Of a DNA stretch of 64,000 nt, positions 8,892 through 17,254 are shown piece after piece; positions within the stretch are counted from its first letter, which is position 1; each line of letters opens with the position of its first letter. This DNA comes from Edaphobacter sp. Lineage in GTDB: Bacteria > Acidobacteriota > Terriglobia > Terriglobales > Acidobacteriaceae. The stretch is from contig NZ_JAPWKF010000001.1 of the NCBI RefSeq assembly GCF_028283685.1, positions 124,001-188,000 on the forward strand, in the 5' to 3' direction. A model generated the notes under the pieces. It was given only the letters and a program-made list of their open reading frames with translations, ran no database searches and was not told the origin of the DNA. A program made the position numbers and the translations under genes.

Positions 8892-9275
8892 ATGATGATT
8901 ACTGCAAAAATTGGAACCGCTGTTCTGTTCGCATCGCTGACCATGGGCGTCATGGCGCAGGACGTCAAGACGGATGCGGACAAGGTTGGCCATGATACCA
9001 AGACCGCGACCAAGGACACCGGTCGCGCCATCGCCCATGGCAGCGAGAAGGCCTACGACAAGACCGCCTCGGGGACCAAAAAGGTGTACCACAAGACTGC
9101 ATCGGGAACCGAGAAGGCTGCCGACAAGACTGCGGACGGTACCAAGACGGCCTATCACAAGACCGCATCAGGCACGAAGAAGGCCGCAGATGCTACGGCT
9201 GACGGCACCAAGAAGGCCTATGACAAGACCGCGGACGGCACGAAGAAGGCAGTCGATAAGGTAGACGGAAAGTAA
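8892..9275 (+). CDS. Exported LEA-like protein made of 11-residue repeats
   Basis: The 127-residue product begins with a signal peptide-like segment (about 1-22, ending VMAQ). From residue 50 to 126 it consists of seven consecutive 11-residue repeats of the form G-T-K-K-A-Y-D-K-T-A-S/D with no gaps. An 11-residue Lys/Ala/Thr-rich period is the hallmark of group 3 LEA proteins, which are disordered in water and become helical on drying. ATG 8892 and ATG 8895 are both possible, behind AGGAG. The gene stands alone, with a hairpin terminator 25 bases after the stop. A desiccation or envelope-stress role is inference from the repeat. Confidence 0.75.
   Translation: MMITAKIGTAVLFASLTMGVMAQDVKTDADKVGHDTKTATKDTGRAIAHGSEKAYDKTASGTKKVYHKTASGTEKAADKTADGTKTAYHKTASGTKKAADATADGTKKAYDKTADGTKKAVDKVDGK
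9050..9270 (+). repeat. 33-base tandem repeat within LEA-like gene
   Basis: The 11-residue protein repeats are mirrored as about seven imperfect 33-base direct repeats (core accaagaaggcctatgacaa). Confidence 0.7.
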
Positions 9276-9300
9276 AACTCAGATAGCAAGTCGATTGCAG

Positions 9301-9330
9301 AAAGGCCCTCAGCGATGAGGGCCTTTTCGT
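9301..9330. terminator. Hairpin terminator between convergent genes
   Basis: The stem aaaggccctca / tgagggccttt with a GCGA loop is followed by a short T run. The A run on the other side makes it usable from both strands. It separates the LEA-like gene from ctaA. Confidence 0.85.
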
Positions 9331-9334
9331 CGGC

Positions 9335-10288
9335 TCAGGCGTTTTGCAGCGTAGTCTTTTCCGGCGGCCATACCAGCCTCGCCGCGAGCATCAGCAGGAC
9401 GATCCAGTAGAGGTCGGCGCCCAGCAGGTGAAGAATCTGCATCCAGGTCGGCGCTAGCAGTGCAACATCCAGCAGCCCCAGGCCAAATTGAATCGCCAGC
9501 AGCGCGACGACCGCGTTAGCCAGCTTTCCTGCTCCGGCGTGCCGCGCCTGGGCCACCAGCCAGATTACAAATGCCGCTGCAATGATGGCGCTCACCGGAT
9601 GCACGCCACGTAGCCGCAGCAATACCGGTGAAGACGAAGAGAGATCCTGTTCCAGCGAAGCACGCAGCGACGATGCAGGGAAGAGCGTATCGCCAAGCGC
9701 CGCCAGCGATCCGCTGACGCCGACAACTACCGTGGCGGCCAGCCCGACGATCGCCCAGACAGCCTTCGCTCCGCGCATCGAGATCTCATGTGTCTTCTGG
9801 CCGGTTCCAATCAGAACAGCAGTCAGGACCAGCGCACCCACCAGAAACAGCGTATTACTTAGATGAATCGAGAGCATGATGACGCGGCCCACCGACTGAT
9901 TTCCCGTGACGTAGCCAAGCTTCACCAGCAGAGCACCCAGCAGAGCTTCATTCAGCAGCAGAATGCCAGAGATCACGGCTGCCGGGCGTGCAGCATATCC
10001 CTTTGCCATCGCGCGAAAGACCCAGATCAGCAGCGCCAGCACAATAAAACCCGCGCCGCCCGTCATCATGCGGTGCGTAAATTCGATGATCGTGTCGACA
10101 CGTGGTGCTAAAGGAATGACCTGCCCATTGCAAAGCGGCCAGTGATTGCCGCAACCTGCGCCCGATCCCGTCGCGCGCACCAGCGCACCCCACAGCACTA
10201 CCAGCGTGTTGTAGGCGACGACAATCCAGGCAAAGAGCTCTAATCCTTTCGTGGCTCGCCTTACCGGAGAGATCGTCGTCGTTGTCAT
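9335..10288 (-). CDS. ctaA: Heme A synthase (COX15/CtaA)
   Basis: CtaA oxidises the C8 methyl of heme O to the formyl group of heme A for cytochrome oxidases. The 317-residue protein has about eight transmembrane helices. Conserved signatures include GALVRATGSGAGCGNHWPLCNG, which carries the extracytoplasmic cysteine pair, and the heme-ligand histidines in EFTHRMM, SIHLSN, RGVHPV and LHLLGADL. It converges on the LEA-like gene through a shared terminator. No ctaB or oxidase genes are visible nearby. Confidence 0.93.
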   Translation of the reverse strand: MTTTTISPVRRATKGLELFAWIVVAYNTLVVLWGALVRATGSGAGCGNHWPLCNGQVIPLAPRVDTIIEFTHRMMTGGAGFIVLALLIWVFRAMAKGYAARPAAVISGILLLNEALLGALLVKLGYVTGNQSVGRVIMLSIHLSNTLFLVGALVLTAVLIGTGQKTHEISMRGAKAVWAIVGLAATVVVGVSGSLAALGDTLFPASSLRASLEQDLSSSSPVLLRLRGVHPVSAIIAAAFVIWLVAQARHAGAGKLANAVVALLAIQFGLGLLDVALLAPTWMQILHLLGADLYWIVLLMLAARLVWPPEKTTLQNA

Positions 10289-10306
10289 GGCCTTATTCTA
10301 CGATCC

Positions 10307-11161
10307 TCAGCCACTGGCGAGCTCTTTTGCCCGCAGTGTTGCGCGTTTAACGGCCTTAATCAGTGTCACGCGAAGGCCACCCTCTTCGAGCTCCAGGATG
10401 CCATCTACCGTGCAGCCCGCCGGAGTCGTCACCGCATCCTTCAGCAGTGCCGGGTGATAGCCGGTCTCCAGCACCATCCGTGCCGAGCCCAGCGTCGTCT
10501 GCGCCGCCAGTAGTGTCGCCACATCGCGCGGCAGACCGACGTTCACGCCAGCCTCCGCCAGAGCCTCGATGATGATGTAGATGAACGCAGGCCCAGAGCC
10601 CGAAAGTCCCGTTACCGCGTCCATGTGCTTCTCATCGACTACAACCGAGCGGCCCACCGTCTGGAAGATCTTTTGCGCGATGGCCATCTGCTCGCTCGAG
10701 ACAAACCGTCCCGCGCACAGAGCCGTCATGCCCGCCGCCAGCGTCGCAGGCGTATTGGGCATCGCGCGAATCACCGCAAGATCATGCCCTGCCGCATCTT
10801 CGATGCTGCGCGTCTTCACCGAAGCCGCAATCGAGATCACCAACGTCGACGGCGACAGCGCCGGCTTGATTTCCTCCATCAAAGCAGGCACCTGCACGGG
10901 TTTCACGCCCAGCACAACCACATCGGCCTGCTGCGCTGCCGTCAGGTTGTTCGTCGTCACCTCGATGCCGAACTGCGCAGACAGCGCCTGCGCGCGCTCA
11001 GGGTGGTGCACCGTCGCAAACAGCTGGTCCGCACCCAGCAGGTTGTTCTTCAGGAAAGCCTGCAGCAGAATGCCGCCCATCTTGCCCGTGCCGAGAATCG
11101 CCACGCGCACCTGGGGCAGCGACGGCGCCGGGACAACGATATCGAATGTCTCCTCGTTCAT
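10307..11161 (-). CDS. proC: Pyrroline-5-carboxylate reductase
   Basis: ProC makes L-proline from pyrroline-5-carboxylate using NAD(P)H. The 284-residue protein has the N-terminal Rossmann motif VAILGTGKMGG at about residue 20. The C-terminal signature is SGSGPAFIYIIIEALAEAGV, and DAVTTPAGCTVDGILELEEGG is the family hallmark. It is on the same strand as ctaA, 18 bases upstream of its start, so the two may share a transcript. The window also encodes P5C dehydrogenase (34245-35846), the catabolic counterpart. Confidence 0.95.
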   Translation of the reverse strand: MNEETFDIVVPAPSLPQVRVAILGTGKMGGILLQAFLKNNLLGADQLFATVHHPERAQALSAQFGIEVTTNNLTAAQQADVVVLGVKPVQVPALMEEIKPALSPSTLVISIAASVKTRSIEDAAGHDLAVIRAMPNTPATLAAGMTALCAGRFVSSEQMAIAQKIFQTVGRSVVVDEKHMDAVTGLSGSGPAFIYIIIEALAEAGVNVGLPRDVATLLAAQTTLGSARMVLETGYHPALLKDAVTTPAGCTVDGILELEEGGLRVTLIKAVKRATLRAKELASG

Positions 11162-11188
11162 CTCAAAAGGCTACCAGACTGCACCGTA

Positions 11189-13000
11189 CTATTTCTTCTG
11201 CGCGGCAATCCACGCATCCACCTGTTGCTCCAGTACATCCATCGGCAGCGCGCCCGAGTCCAGCACCGTGTCATGGAAGCCCTTCAGATCGAACTTCGGC
11301 CCCAACTCTGTCTCTGCCTTCTTGCGCAGCTCCAAAATCTTCAGTTGCCCCATCTTGTAGCCCAGCGCCTGCCCCGGCCACGCGATATAACGATCGACCT
11401 CCGACTGAATATTCGTCTCGTCGATCGCCGAATGTTCATGGAAGTAGTCCACCATCTGCTGGCGGGTCCAGTGCTTGGAGTGTACGCCCGTATCCACGAC
11501 CAGTCGGATCGCACGCCAGATATCGGCCTCAAGCCTGCCGTAGTCGCTATAAGGATCCTGGTAGAAGCCGATCTCCTTGCCCAACCGCTCGCTGTACAGG
11601 CCCCAGCCCTCGGTATACGCCGTGTAGTACGAATTCTTGCGGAACTCCGGCAGCCCGGTCAGCTCCTGAGAAATAGCAATCTGCAGATGATGCCCCGGAA
11701 TTCCCTCGTGATACGAGACCGCTTCGACCGGAGCCAGCGACCGCTCTGTCACGTTGTATGTGTTGACATACACACGCCCGGGACGCTTTCCGTCGAGACT
11801 TCCGGGGTTGTAGTAAGCCGCTGCCTGGTCCTTTGCTATATAGTCCGGCACCGGCACGACCTCAAGCTTCGCCTTCGGCAGCGTGCCGAACAGGCTCGGC
11901 AGCTTGGGCTGCATCGCCGCGATATAGCCCTTGTAGGCGCTTAGTAAGGCCTCAGCGGAGGCTGGGTGCTCCTTCGGATTGGCCTTCAGCGCCGCACTGA
12001 AGCTCTTGATATCGGAGAAGCCAAGCTTCTTCACAATCTCCAGCATCTCGGTCTCATCGCGCTTCACCTCGTCGAGACCGATCTGGTGAATCTCCTCCGG
12101 TGTCTTGTTCATCGTGGTGCTTTGACGAACCCGGAAAGCGTAGTATTCATCACCGTCCGGCAGCGCCCACACGCCGGGCTCTTTGCGTCCCGCTGGAACA
12201 TACTGCGCCTTCAAAAAACGTCCGAAACGCTGGTAGTAAGGCAGCACATTCGTCTGGATCGCCTCCAGCATGTCGCTCGTGATGCGCTTCTGGTCCGCCG
12301 CGCTGATCGATGCCGGAAACTTCTTCAGCGGACGCGCGAAGGGGGTGTCCGCTGGCTTCTGCGACGCAATTGCCTCCGTCTGCGCAACCACCTTCTCCAG
12401 CAGGTAGGCAGGCGGCACACGATGCTCGTCCATGCCAAGCTGCATATTCGTCATGTTCTGCGAGAACACAGTGGGAACCTTCTGAAGGCGTGCGATCCAG
12501 TCGTCATAGTCTTTCACCGTTTCGAACGAAAGGTCGTCGACCAGTTGTGGCAGCCCCGTGTGAAATCCGCCGAACTGGTTCACCGGCATCTCCCATTCCT
12601 TGAAGCGGGCCGCCTCCTGGTCGTCAGAGAGATTCCTCACCATCAGGTCGCGCGACAGCACCTCCTGCTTCGTCAAACCTGTCGTGTCGATCTGCGCCAG
12701 CTTCTCCAGGAAGACCCGTCCCCTCGCCAGCGAGGCATTGACCGCCTCCACCGAGTAGTCCGAGAGCTGATCGTTATAGCGCTTGTCTCCGAGCGACGAA
12801 GCATACTCCGGCTGGTGCTTCAGCTGGTCTTGCCAGATCTCGTTCAGCAGCGATGAAAGCTGCTTGCTGCGCTCCGCCACCGAGGGGGTCGCGGCCACAG
12901 TCTGCTGCTGTGCAAACAGCGGGCTGGCGAGTGGGCTGGCTGCGCTGAGGCACCCGGTGAGAACAAGCGAGACGACCGACAGATTCTTCTTCACAAACAC
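11189..13000 (-). CDS. Exported DUF885-family zinc metallopeptidase-like protein
   Basis: The 603-residue protein starts with a signal peptide (about 1-30). It carries the DUF885 hallmarks SYHEGIPGHHLQ (a zinc-binding HExxPGH motif) and YTEGWGLYSERL, where the Glu would be the third ligand. Members of this family are thought to be carboxypeptidase- or oligopeptidase-like enzymes in the periplasm. The length is normal for the family. It lies 27 bases upstream of proC on the same strand. The substrate is unknown. Confidence 0.88.
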   Translation of the reverse strand: MFVKKNLSVVSLVLTGCLSAASPLASPLFAQQQTVAATPSVAERSKQLSSLLNEIWQDQLKHQPEYASSLGDKRYNDQLSDYSVEAVNASLARGRVFLEKLAQIDTTGLTKQEVLSRDLMVRNLSDDQEAARFKEWEMPVNQFGGFHTGLPQLVDDLSFETVKDYDDWIARLQKVPTVFSQNMTNMQLGMDEHRVPPAYLLEKVVAQTEAIASQKPADTPFARPLKKFPASISAADQKRITSDMLEAIQTNVLPYYQRFGRFLKAQYVPAGRKEPGVWALPDGDEYYAFRVRQSTTMNKTPEEIHQIGLDEVKRDETEMLEIVKKLGFSDIKSFSAALKANPKEHPASAEALLSAYKGYIAAMQPKLPSLFGTLPKAKLEVVPVPDYIAKDQAAAYYNPGSLDGKRPGRVYVNTYNVTERSLAPVEAVSYHEGIPGHHLQIAISQELTGLPEFRKNSYYTAYTEGWGLYSERLGKEIGFYQDPYSDYGRLEADIWRAIRLVVDTGVHSKHWTRQQMVDYFHEHSAIDETNIQSEVDRYIAWPGQALGYKMGQLKILELRKKAETELGPKFDLKGFHDTVLDSGALPMDVLEQQVDAWIAAQKK

Positions 13001-13029
13001 CTCGAAACTACATCTGTCAGTTTACCGTC

Positions 13030-14052
13030 TCAGGCCTGAACGACCCTCCCATCCGTCACTTCCGTGCCATCCAGCATGCGATACAGCGTCGAGCGGCTGA
13101 TGCCCAGCGACTCTGCCGCACGCACCTTGTTCCCTCCGCACAGGTGAAGCACGCGCAGCACATGCCGGGTGACCACGCTCTCAAGGCTTCCCATCACCTC
13201 ATGCGGAACAGGCTCCCCACTCGGGATGGCATCCGCTGCCGCGGCATGGCCCAGTGTCCGAAGCAGATCAAAATCCTGAGGTTCGAGGGCGTGGCCATCG
13301 CAGGTGAGCACCGCGTTGCGCATCACGTTCTCCAACTCGCGGACATTGCCCGGCCAGTCATACTCCTCGATTCGCCGCATCGCCTCGTGGCTGATTGATG
13401 TCACACCTCTGGCATAGAGGGAAGCGAACTCCTCCAGGAACCGCGTCGCCAGCCAAGGAATGTCTTCCCGCCGTCGCCGCAAGGGTTCGATGACGAGTTC
13501 AATCGCCGCAAGCCGATGGTAGAGATCGGGGCGAAAGCGTCCCCCGCCCAGCATGCGGCGCAGGTCTTGCCTCGATGCCGCAACCAGCCTTGGCTGCGTT
13601 CGTCGCCGTGTCCATCCACTGACGGCATCCAGCAGGTGAGCCTGCGCCCGCAACGTCATATCGTCCACGCCGTCGAGGAAGATCGTCCCCTGCGTTCCTT
13701 GAAGAACGGGCTCCCAACACGATCCCGCCGACCCGGGAATTCGGCTCGACTCAATCTCCTCAGCCAGTGCGGCACCGTGGCAGGTTGAAAATGTGCTTCC
13801 GCCATCTCGTGTCTGCGCGTGGAGCGCGCGCGCCACCATCTCCTTGCCGGTGCCCATCTCGCCCTGCAGCAGCAGAGTGCGGAAGTGAGGGCCGATCCGT
13901 TCGATCTGTACGCGGAGCCGCCGGGTCGAGGGGCTCTCCCCGACGAGTTCCAGGAAGGGAGTTATTCCAGAGAAAGTGCTGCTCGCTTCGTTGCCTGGTA
14001 ACGGGACGCAGGAAGGAGAGACCCTGTCGAATGAGGAAACGGGAGTCGCCAT
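13030..14052 (-). CDS. Sigma-54-activator-like AAA+ regulator with degenerate motifs and Fis-type HTH
   Basis: The 340-residue protein has the architecture of a sigma-54 enhancer-binding protein without a sensory domain. It has an AAA+ core at about 30-255 (Walker A GEMGTGKE) and a Fis-type helix-turn-helix at about 295-335 (NKVRAAESLGISRSTLYRML). GRFRPDLYHRLA and WPGNVRELENVM are intact. However, the GAFTGA sigma-54 contact loop is absent: the region reads IPGSAGSCWEPVLQGTQG. Walker B is FLDGVDD rather than FLDE. Both changes argue against normal sigma-54 activation and ATP hydrolysis. It may act as a plain DNA-binding regulator. Its target is unknown. Confidence 0.85.
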   Translation of the reverse strand: MATPVSSFDRVSPSCVPLPGNEASSTFSGITPFLELVGESPSTRRLRVQIERIGPHFRTLLLQGEMGTGKEMVARALHAQTRDGGSTFSTCHGAALAEEIESSRIPGSAGSCWEPVLQGTQGTIFLDGVDDMTLRAQAHLLDAVSGWTRRRTQPRLVAASRQDLRRMLGGGRFRPDLYHRLAAIELVIEPLRRRREDIPWLATRFLEEFASLYARGVTSISHEAMRRIEEYDWPGNVRELENVMRNAVLTCDGHALEPQDFDLLRTLGHAAAADAIPSGEPVPHEVMGSLESVVTRHVLRVLHLCGGNKVRAAESLGISRSTLYRMLDGTEVTDGRVVQA

Positions 14053-14098
14053 GGTTAAAACCTGTATCGGCAGGAGGGCCCATGGCCTTAAATGGAAA

Positions 14099-14133
14099 AG
14101 CCGGGAGTGGCCTTAAGGGCACCGCTCCCGGCT
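14099..14133 (-). terminator. Hairpin terminator after bacilliredoxin gene
   Basis: The stem agccgggag / ctcccggct is followed on the minus strand by a T-rich run (CTTTTCCATTT). It sits just past the stop of the bacilliredoxin gene at 14150. Confidence 0.75.
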
Positions 14134-14149
14134 CAGATCTATCGAACGA

Positions 14150-14575
14150 TTAAGCAGTTGTGGGTGCGCAGTATGTATCGAACGCGCGTGCCAGTTCCTG
14201 CGCAATCGCGGGGGCCGTCGAGGTCTCGATCGCCGAACGCTGCATCAGGTATACCAGCTGTCCGTCACGAAGGATTGCAATCGCAGGCGAGGTCGGAGGA
14301 TGGCCGCCGAAGTAGCTGCGTGCACGATCCGTCGCGTCTCGGTCCTGACCGGCGAAGACCGTTACAGAGTGGTCGGGCTTGGTCGTGTGCTGCATCGCCA
14401 TCCGGACGCCAGGACGCATCTTGCCTGCCGCGCAACCGCAGATCGAGTTGACCACAACCATCGTCGTACCCGATTGTGCCAGGGCCGCATCCACATCGGC
14501 CGCACTGCGGGCCTCGCCTACACCGGCGCGGGTCAGCTCTTCGCGCATCGGAATTACCATAATCTCTGGATACAT
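14150..14575 (-). CDS. Bacilliredoxin (BrxA/BrxB, YphP/YqiW family)
   Basis: The 141-residue protein matches the bacilliredoxin family throughout. It starts MYPEIMVIPMREELT and has the active-site block VVNSICGCAAG with the CGC motif near residues 51-53. GHPPTSPAIAILRDGQLV follows later. These thioredoxin-fold proteins remove bacillithiol from S-bacillithiolated proteins. That function implies the host makes bacillithiol or a similar thiol, which cannot be confirmed here. It is a single-gene transcript by appearance, with its own terminator. Confidence 0.93.
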   Translation of the reverse strand: MYPEIMVIPMREELTRAGVGEARSAADVDAALAQSGTTMVVVNSICGCAAGKMRPGVRMAMQHTTKPDHSVTVFAGQDRDATDRARSYFGGHPPTSPAIAILRDGQLVYLMQRSAIETSTAPAIAQELARAFDTYCAPTTA

Positions 14576-14752
14576 ACCCTCTCCCCCTTCAGAAACACTC
14601 CAGAGATAGTTTCATCGATATCTAACTCTGGCCTGTTTCGATTGTACCGAGGGTAGTCCCGGAACGCTACCCGGCTCCCTCCCGGTGCAGCGGCAGGTTC
14701 CTGTTGTATCGGGGGCCGCGAGGGTCGCGCAGACTGATTTACCCTCTACTTC

Positions 14753-15811
14753 GTGGCACCTACAGCCCTCGATATTCAGCAGAACGTCCCGCTTGCCCCT
14801 TTCACCACCCTGCGAATTGGTGGCCCGGCGCGTTTCTTCGCCCGCGTCACGACGGAGAGTGAACTGGTCGAGGCCATAGCCTTCGCCCGTGAGCGCAAAT
14901 TGCCGCTCTTCGTCCTCGGGGGGGGCAGCAATCTCCTGGTCTCAGACGCTGGATTCGACGGTCTCGTCATCCACATCGCGATTGACGGCCCCATCGACAT
15001 CACGGTCGAGCAGGACAGCATCCTCTACACCGTTCCTGCAGGAGTGGAGTGGAACGCCGTCGTCCTCTCGTCAGCAAAGCAGGAGCTGAGCGGCATCGAG
15101 TGCCTCGCCGGCATCCCCGGCTCCGTCGGGGGAACCCCGGTACAGAACGTCGGAGCCTACGGGCAGGAGGTCGCGGACACCATCGAAGAGGTTCGGGCCT
15201 TCGACCTCCACTCCGGCCACTTTGTGGACATCCCTCGTGCAGATTGCGGCTTTGGTTATCGCAGGAGCATCTTCAATACGACGTCTCGCGGGCGGTATAT
15301 TGTTACGGCGGTTTGCTTTAGGTTCAATTTCCTAAAGAAAGTGCAACTTACATATGCAGATCTAAAGCATTACTTTGAAAAAAAGCAGCCTGCTCCTATT
15401 GAGGTCTACCGCGCCGTTCGTGAGATTCGCCGCAGCAAAGGCATGCTGATCGACGGGGACGATCCCGACTCCCGCAGCGCGGGCTCCTTTTTTAAGAATC
15501 CGACTGTTCCACGTGGAACGCTGGATCGGATCGCCTCGGAGCTGAACATCGAGCCAGAGTCCATTCCGCGATACCCGGCAGGAGAGGACATGGTTAAGCT
15601 TCCGGCGGCCTGGCTGCTGGAGCGTGCGGGCTTCGTCAAAGGATATGTTCTGGGCAACGTAGGAATCTCCTCTCGCCACACCCTTGCGCTAATCAATCGC
15701 GGAGAGGCCTCTGCCGCCGACGTCTTTGCTTTGCGCGATACGATCCGCGCCAAGGTGAAGTCAATCTTCGGTATCGAGCTGGAGCAGGAGCCGGTGCAGC
15801 TGGGCGGCTAG
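14753..15811 (+). CDS. murB: UDP-N-acetylenolpyruvoylglucosamine reductase
   Basis: MurB reduces enolpyruvyl-UDP-GlcNAc to UDP-MurNAc with NADPH in peptidoglycan synthesis. The 352-residue product, starting at GTG 14753, has the FAD-binding segment LFVLGGGSNLLVSD near residue 50. ECLAGIPGSVGGTPVQNVGAYGQE follows, as does FGYRRSIF with the substrate Arg. RSAGSFFKNP contains the catalytic Ser proton donor, and a Glu lies near the end (ELEQEPVQ). The YRRSIF region and overall length are of the type I (E. coli-like) kind. The gene contains a parS-like palindrome at 15505-15520 (listed separately). It converges with modC and overlaps its end by four bases. Confidence 0.95.
   Translation: MAPTALDIQQNVPLAPFTTLRIGGPARFFARVTTESELVEAIAFARERKLPLFVLGGGSNLLVSDAGFDGLVIHIAIDGPIDITVEQDSILYTVPAGVEWNAVVLSSAKQELSGIECLAGIPGSVGGTPVQNVGAYGQEVADTIEEVRAFDLHSGHFVDIPRADCGFGYRRSIFNTTSRGRYIVTAVCFRFNFLKKVQLTYADLKHYFEKKQPAPIEVYRAVREIRRSKGMLIDGDDPDSRSAGSFFKNPTVPRGTLDRIASELNIEPESIPRYPAGEDMVKLPAAWLLERAGFVKGYVLGNVGISSRHTLALINRGEASAADVFALRDTIRAKVKSIFGIELEQEPVQLGG
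15505..15520. promoter_or_regulatory. parS-like ParB-binding palindrome within murB
   Basis: TGTTCCACGTGGAACG contains the perfect 14-base palindrome GTTCCACGTGGAAC, the same core as Pseudomonas parS sites and close to the general TGTTNCACGTGAAACA consensus. A given 14-mer is expected by chance less than once per 1,000 windows of this size. It is translated as TVPRGT in MurB. Confidence 0.7.
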
Positions 15812-16545
15812 CGCGCTCCAAGCTGCCGCATCAGGTGCTGCCGCTCTTCTTCGAGCACGGTGACAGCAGGGCCCTGCTGCACGATCCTGCCATCGGCGAG
15901 ACGCAAAATCTCAGCCTCCAGCTGAAACGCTTCTCCCAGGGAATGGGTGACCGAGAGTACCGGAATCGCGCATTTGGAGGTCCATTTGCGCAACGCCGTA
16001 AGAGTCAGATCCCGCACCTTCAGGTCGAGGCCGGAGAGCGGCTCGTCGAGCAGAAGCAGCGGCCGATGCTCGCCCTGCAGGCTGATGGCGGCAACCAGAG
16101 CGCGAGCGACGGCGGTCCTCTGGCGCTCTCCTCCGCTCAACTCCTGTGGCCGCCGTTTTTCCAGATGGTCGATGAGAAACGATGCCATCACCTCGCGGGC
16201 AATACTTTCCGCCTTGTTGTGCGGCGCGTCGCCGCTGCCGTAGAGGATGTTCTGCATCACGGTCATGTTTGGAAAGAGCCGCTCCATCTGCCCGGAGCTG
16301 CGAACCCGCCGGCGGAAGGGTGGAACGAAGATCTTCTCCGCGGTGTCGAGGAACACGTCGTCGCCCGACGCGATGCGTCCGTTATCTGGTCGAAGAAAGC
16401 CACCGATGGAGCGAAGAACTGTCGTTTTACCGCTGCCCGAAGGGCCAAAGAGAACGGTCCAGGGCTGCGTGAGACGAAAGCTGATGTCGAGTGCAACGGT
16501 CCCCACCGCGTGACGAATGCTGACGGTCAGCAGGCTATCGGACAA
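15808..16545 (-). CDS. modC: Molybdate ABC transporter ATP-binding protein
   Basis: This is the ATPase of a ModABC importer. It has Walker A GPSGSGKTT, the signature LSGGERQRTAVARALV and Walker B LLLLDEPLSGLD, followed by a switch His in VTHSLGEAF. The start is taken as TTG 16545, eight bases after an AAAGGCAGG ribosome site and overlapping the modB stop by 11 bases. At 245 residues it lacks the C-terminal TOBE (Mop-like) molybdate-binding domain found in many ModC proteins. Assignment to molybdate rests mainly on the neighbouring permease and binding protein. Confidence 0.88.
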   Translation of the reverse strand: MSDSLLTVSIRHAVGTVALDISFRLTQPWTVLFGPSGSGKTTVLRSIGGFLRPDNGRIASGDDVFLDTAEKIFVPPFRRRVRSSGQMERLFPNMTVMQNILYGSGDAPHNKAESIAREVMASFLIDHLEKRRPQELSGGERQRTAVARALVAAISLQGEHRPLLLLDEPLSGLDLKVRDLTLTALRKWTSKCAIPVLSVTHSLGEAFQLEAEILRLADGRIVQQGPAVTVLEEERQHLMRQLGAR

Positions 16546-17221
16546 CGTCGGCCTGCCTTTCGTTGCGCTGGTTCCATGCGGGCGTGAGATAGACCGCGAG
16601 CAGAGTAGCCAATGAGAAGGAGAGCAGCACAAGCGCCGTGCGGTTGGCCGAGGCGTAATCGAAGTCCTGTACCTGGTCGAAGAGAGAGATCGACAGCGTT
16701 CGTGTCGTTCCCGGGATGTTGCCTCCGAGCATCAGTACGACGCCGAATTCGCCGACGGTGTGCGTGAAGGCCAGCACTGCGCCTGTCAGCAGGGAGTTGC
16801 GTGCGAGAGGCAGTATGACGGTATGCAGGATGCGGAAGGGCGAAGCTCCCAGTCCGGCGGCTGCCTCAAGATATCCCTGGTCGACCGACTTGAAGCCTGC
16901 GACGATGGGCTGCACCGCAAATGGAAGGCTGTAAAGCACCGAGCCGATGAGCAATCCTGTGAAGCTGAAGGCGAGCGGATGGCCGAAGACCCTGGTGAGA
17001 AATCTTCCGGGTGCAGTAAGAGGCCCCAGCGCAATCAGCAGATAGTAGCCCAGCACGGTCGGCGGGAGCACAAGAGGAAGCGCCACGATGGCCTGCGCGG
17101 CGGCGCGTCCGATACCGCTGCCGCTCGCGATCCACCACGCCAGCGGCAGCGCGACGGCGAGCAGGATTGCCGTCGTACTGATTGCAAGCTTCAGGGTGAG
17201 CCACAGCGCCTGATGGTCCAT
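16535..17221 (-). CDS. modB: Molybdate ABC transporter permease
   Basis: The 228-residue membrane protein has five to six predicted helices. Its ModB-type sequence includes LVLPPTVLGYYLL early on and AAAGLGASPFRILHTVILPLARNSLLTGAVL as the EAA loop that contacts the ATPase. HTVGEFGVVLMLGGNIPG is another strong ModB signature. It sits between modA and modC on the same strand and overlaps modC. Confidence 0.93.
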   Translation of the reverse strand: MDHQALWLTLKLAISTTAILLAVALPLAWWIASGSGIGRAAAQAIVALPLVLPPTVLGYYLLIALGPLTAPGRFLTRVFGHPLAFSFTGLLIGSVLYSLPFAVQPIVAGFKSVDQGYLEAAAGLGASPFRILHTVILPLARNSLLTGAVLAFTHTVGEFGVVLMLGGNIPGTTRTLSISLFDQVQDFDYASANRTALVLLSFSLATLLAVYLTPAWNQRNERQADVVR

Positions 17222-17254
17222 ACAAGCGCCAGTCTACACATCAAAGGTCCGGGA

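Noticed and set aside
10625..11944. Plus-strand ORF of 439 codons across proC and the DUF885 gene
   Set aside because: It spans two convincing opposite-strand genes, is Arg/His-rich and has no recognisable motif.
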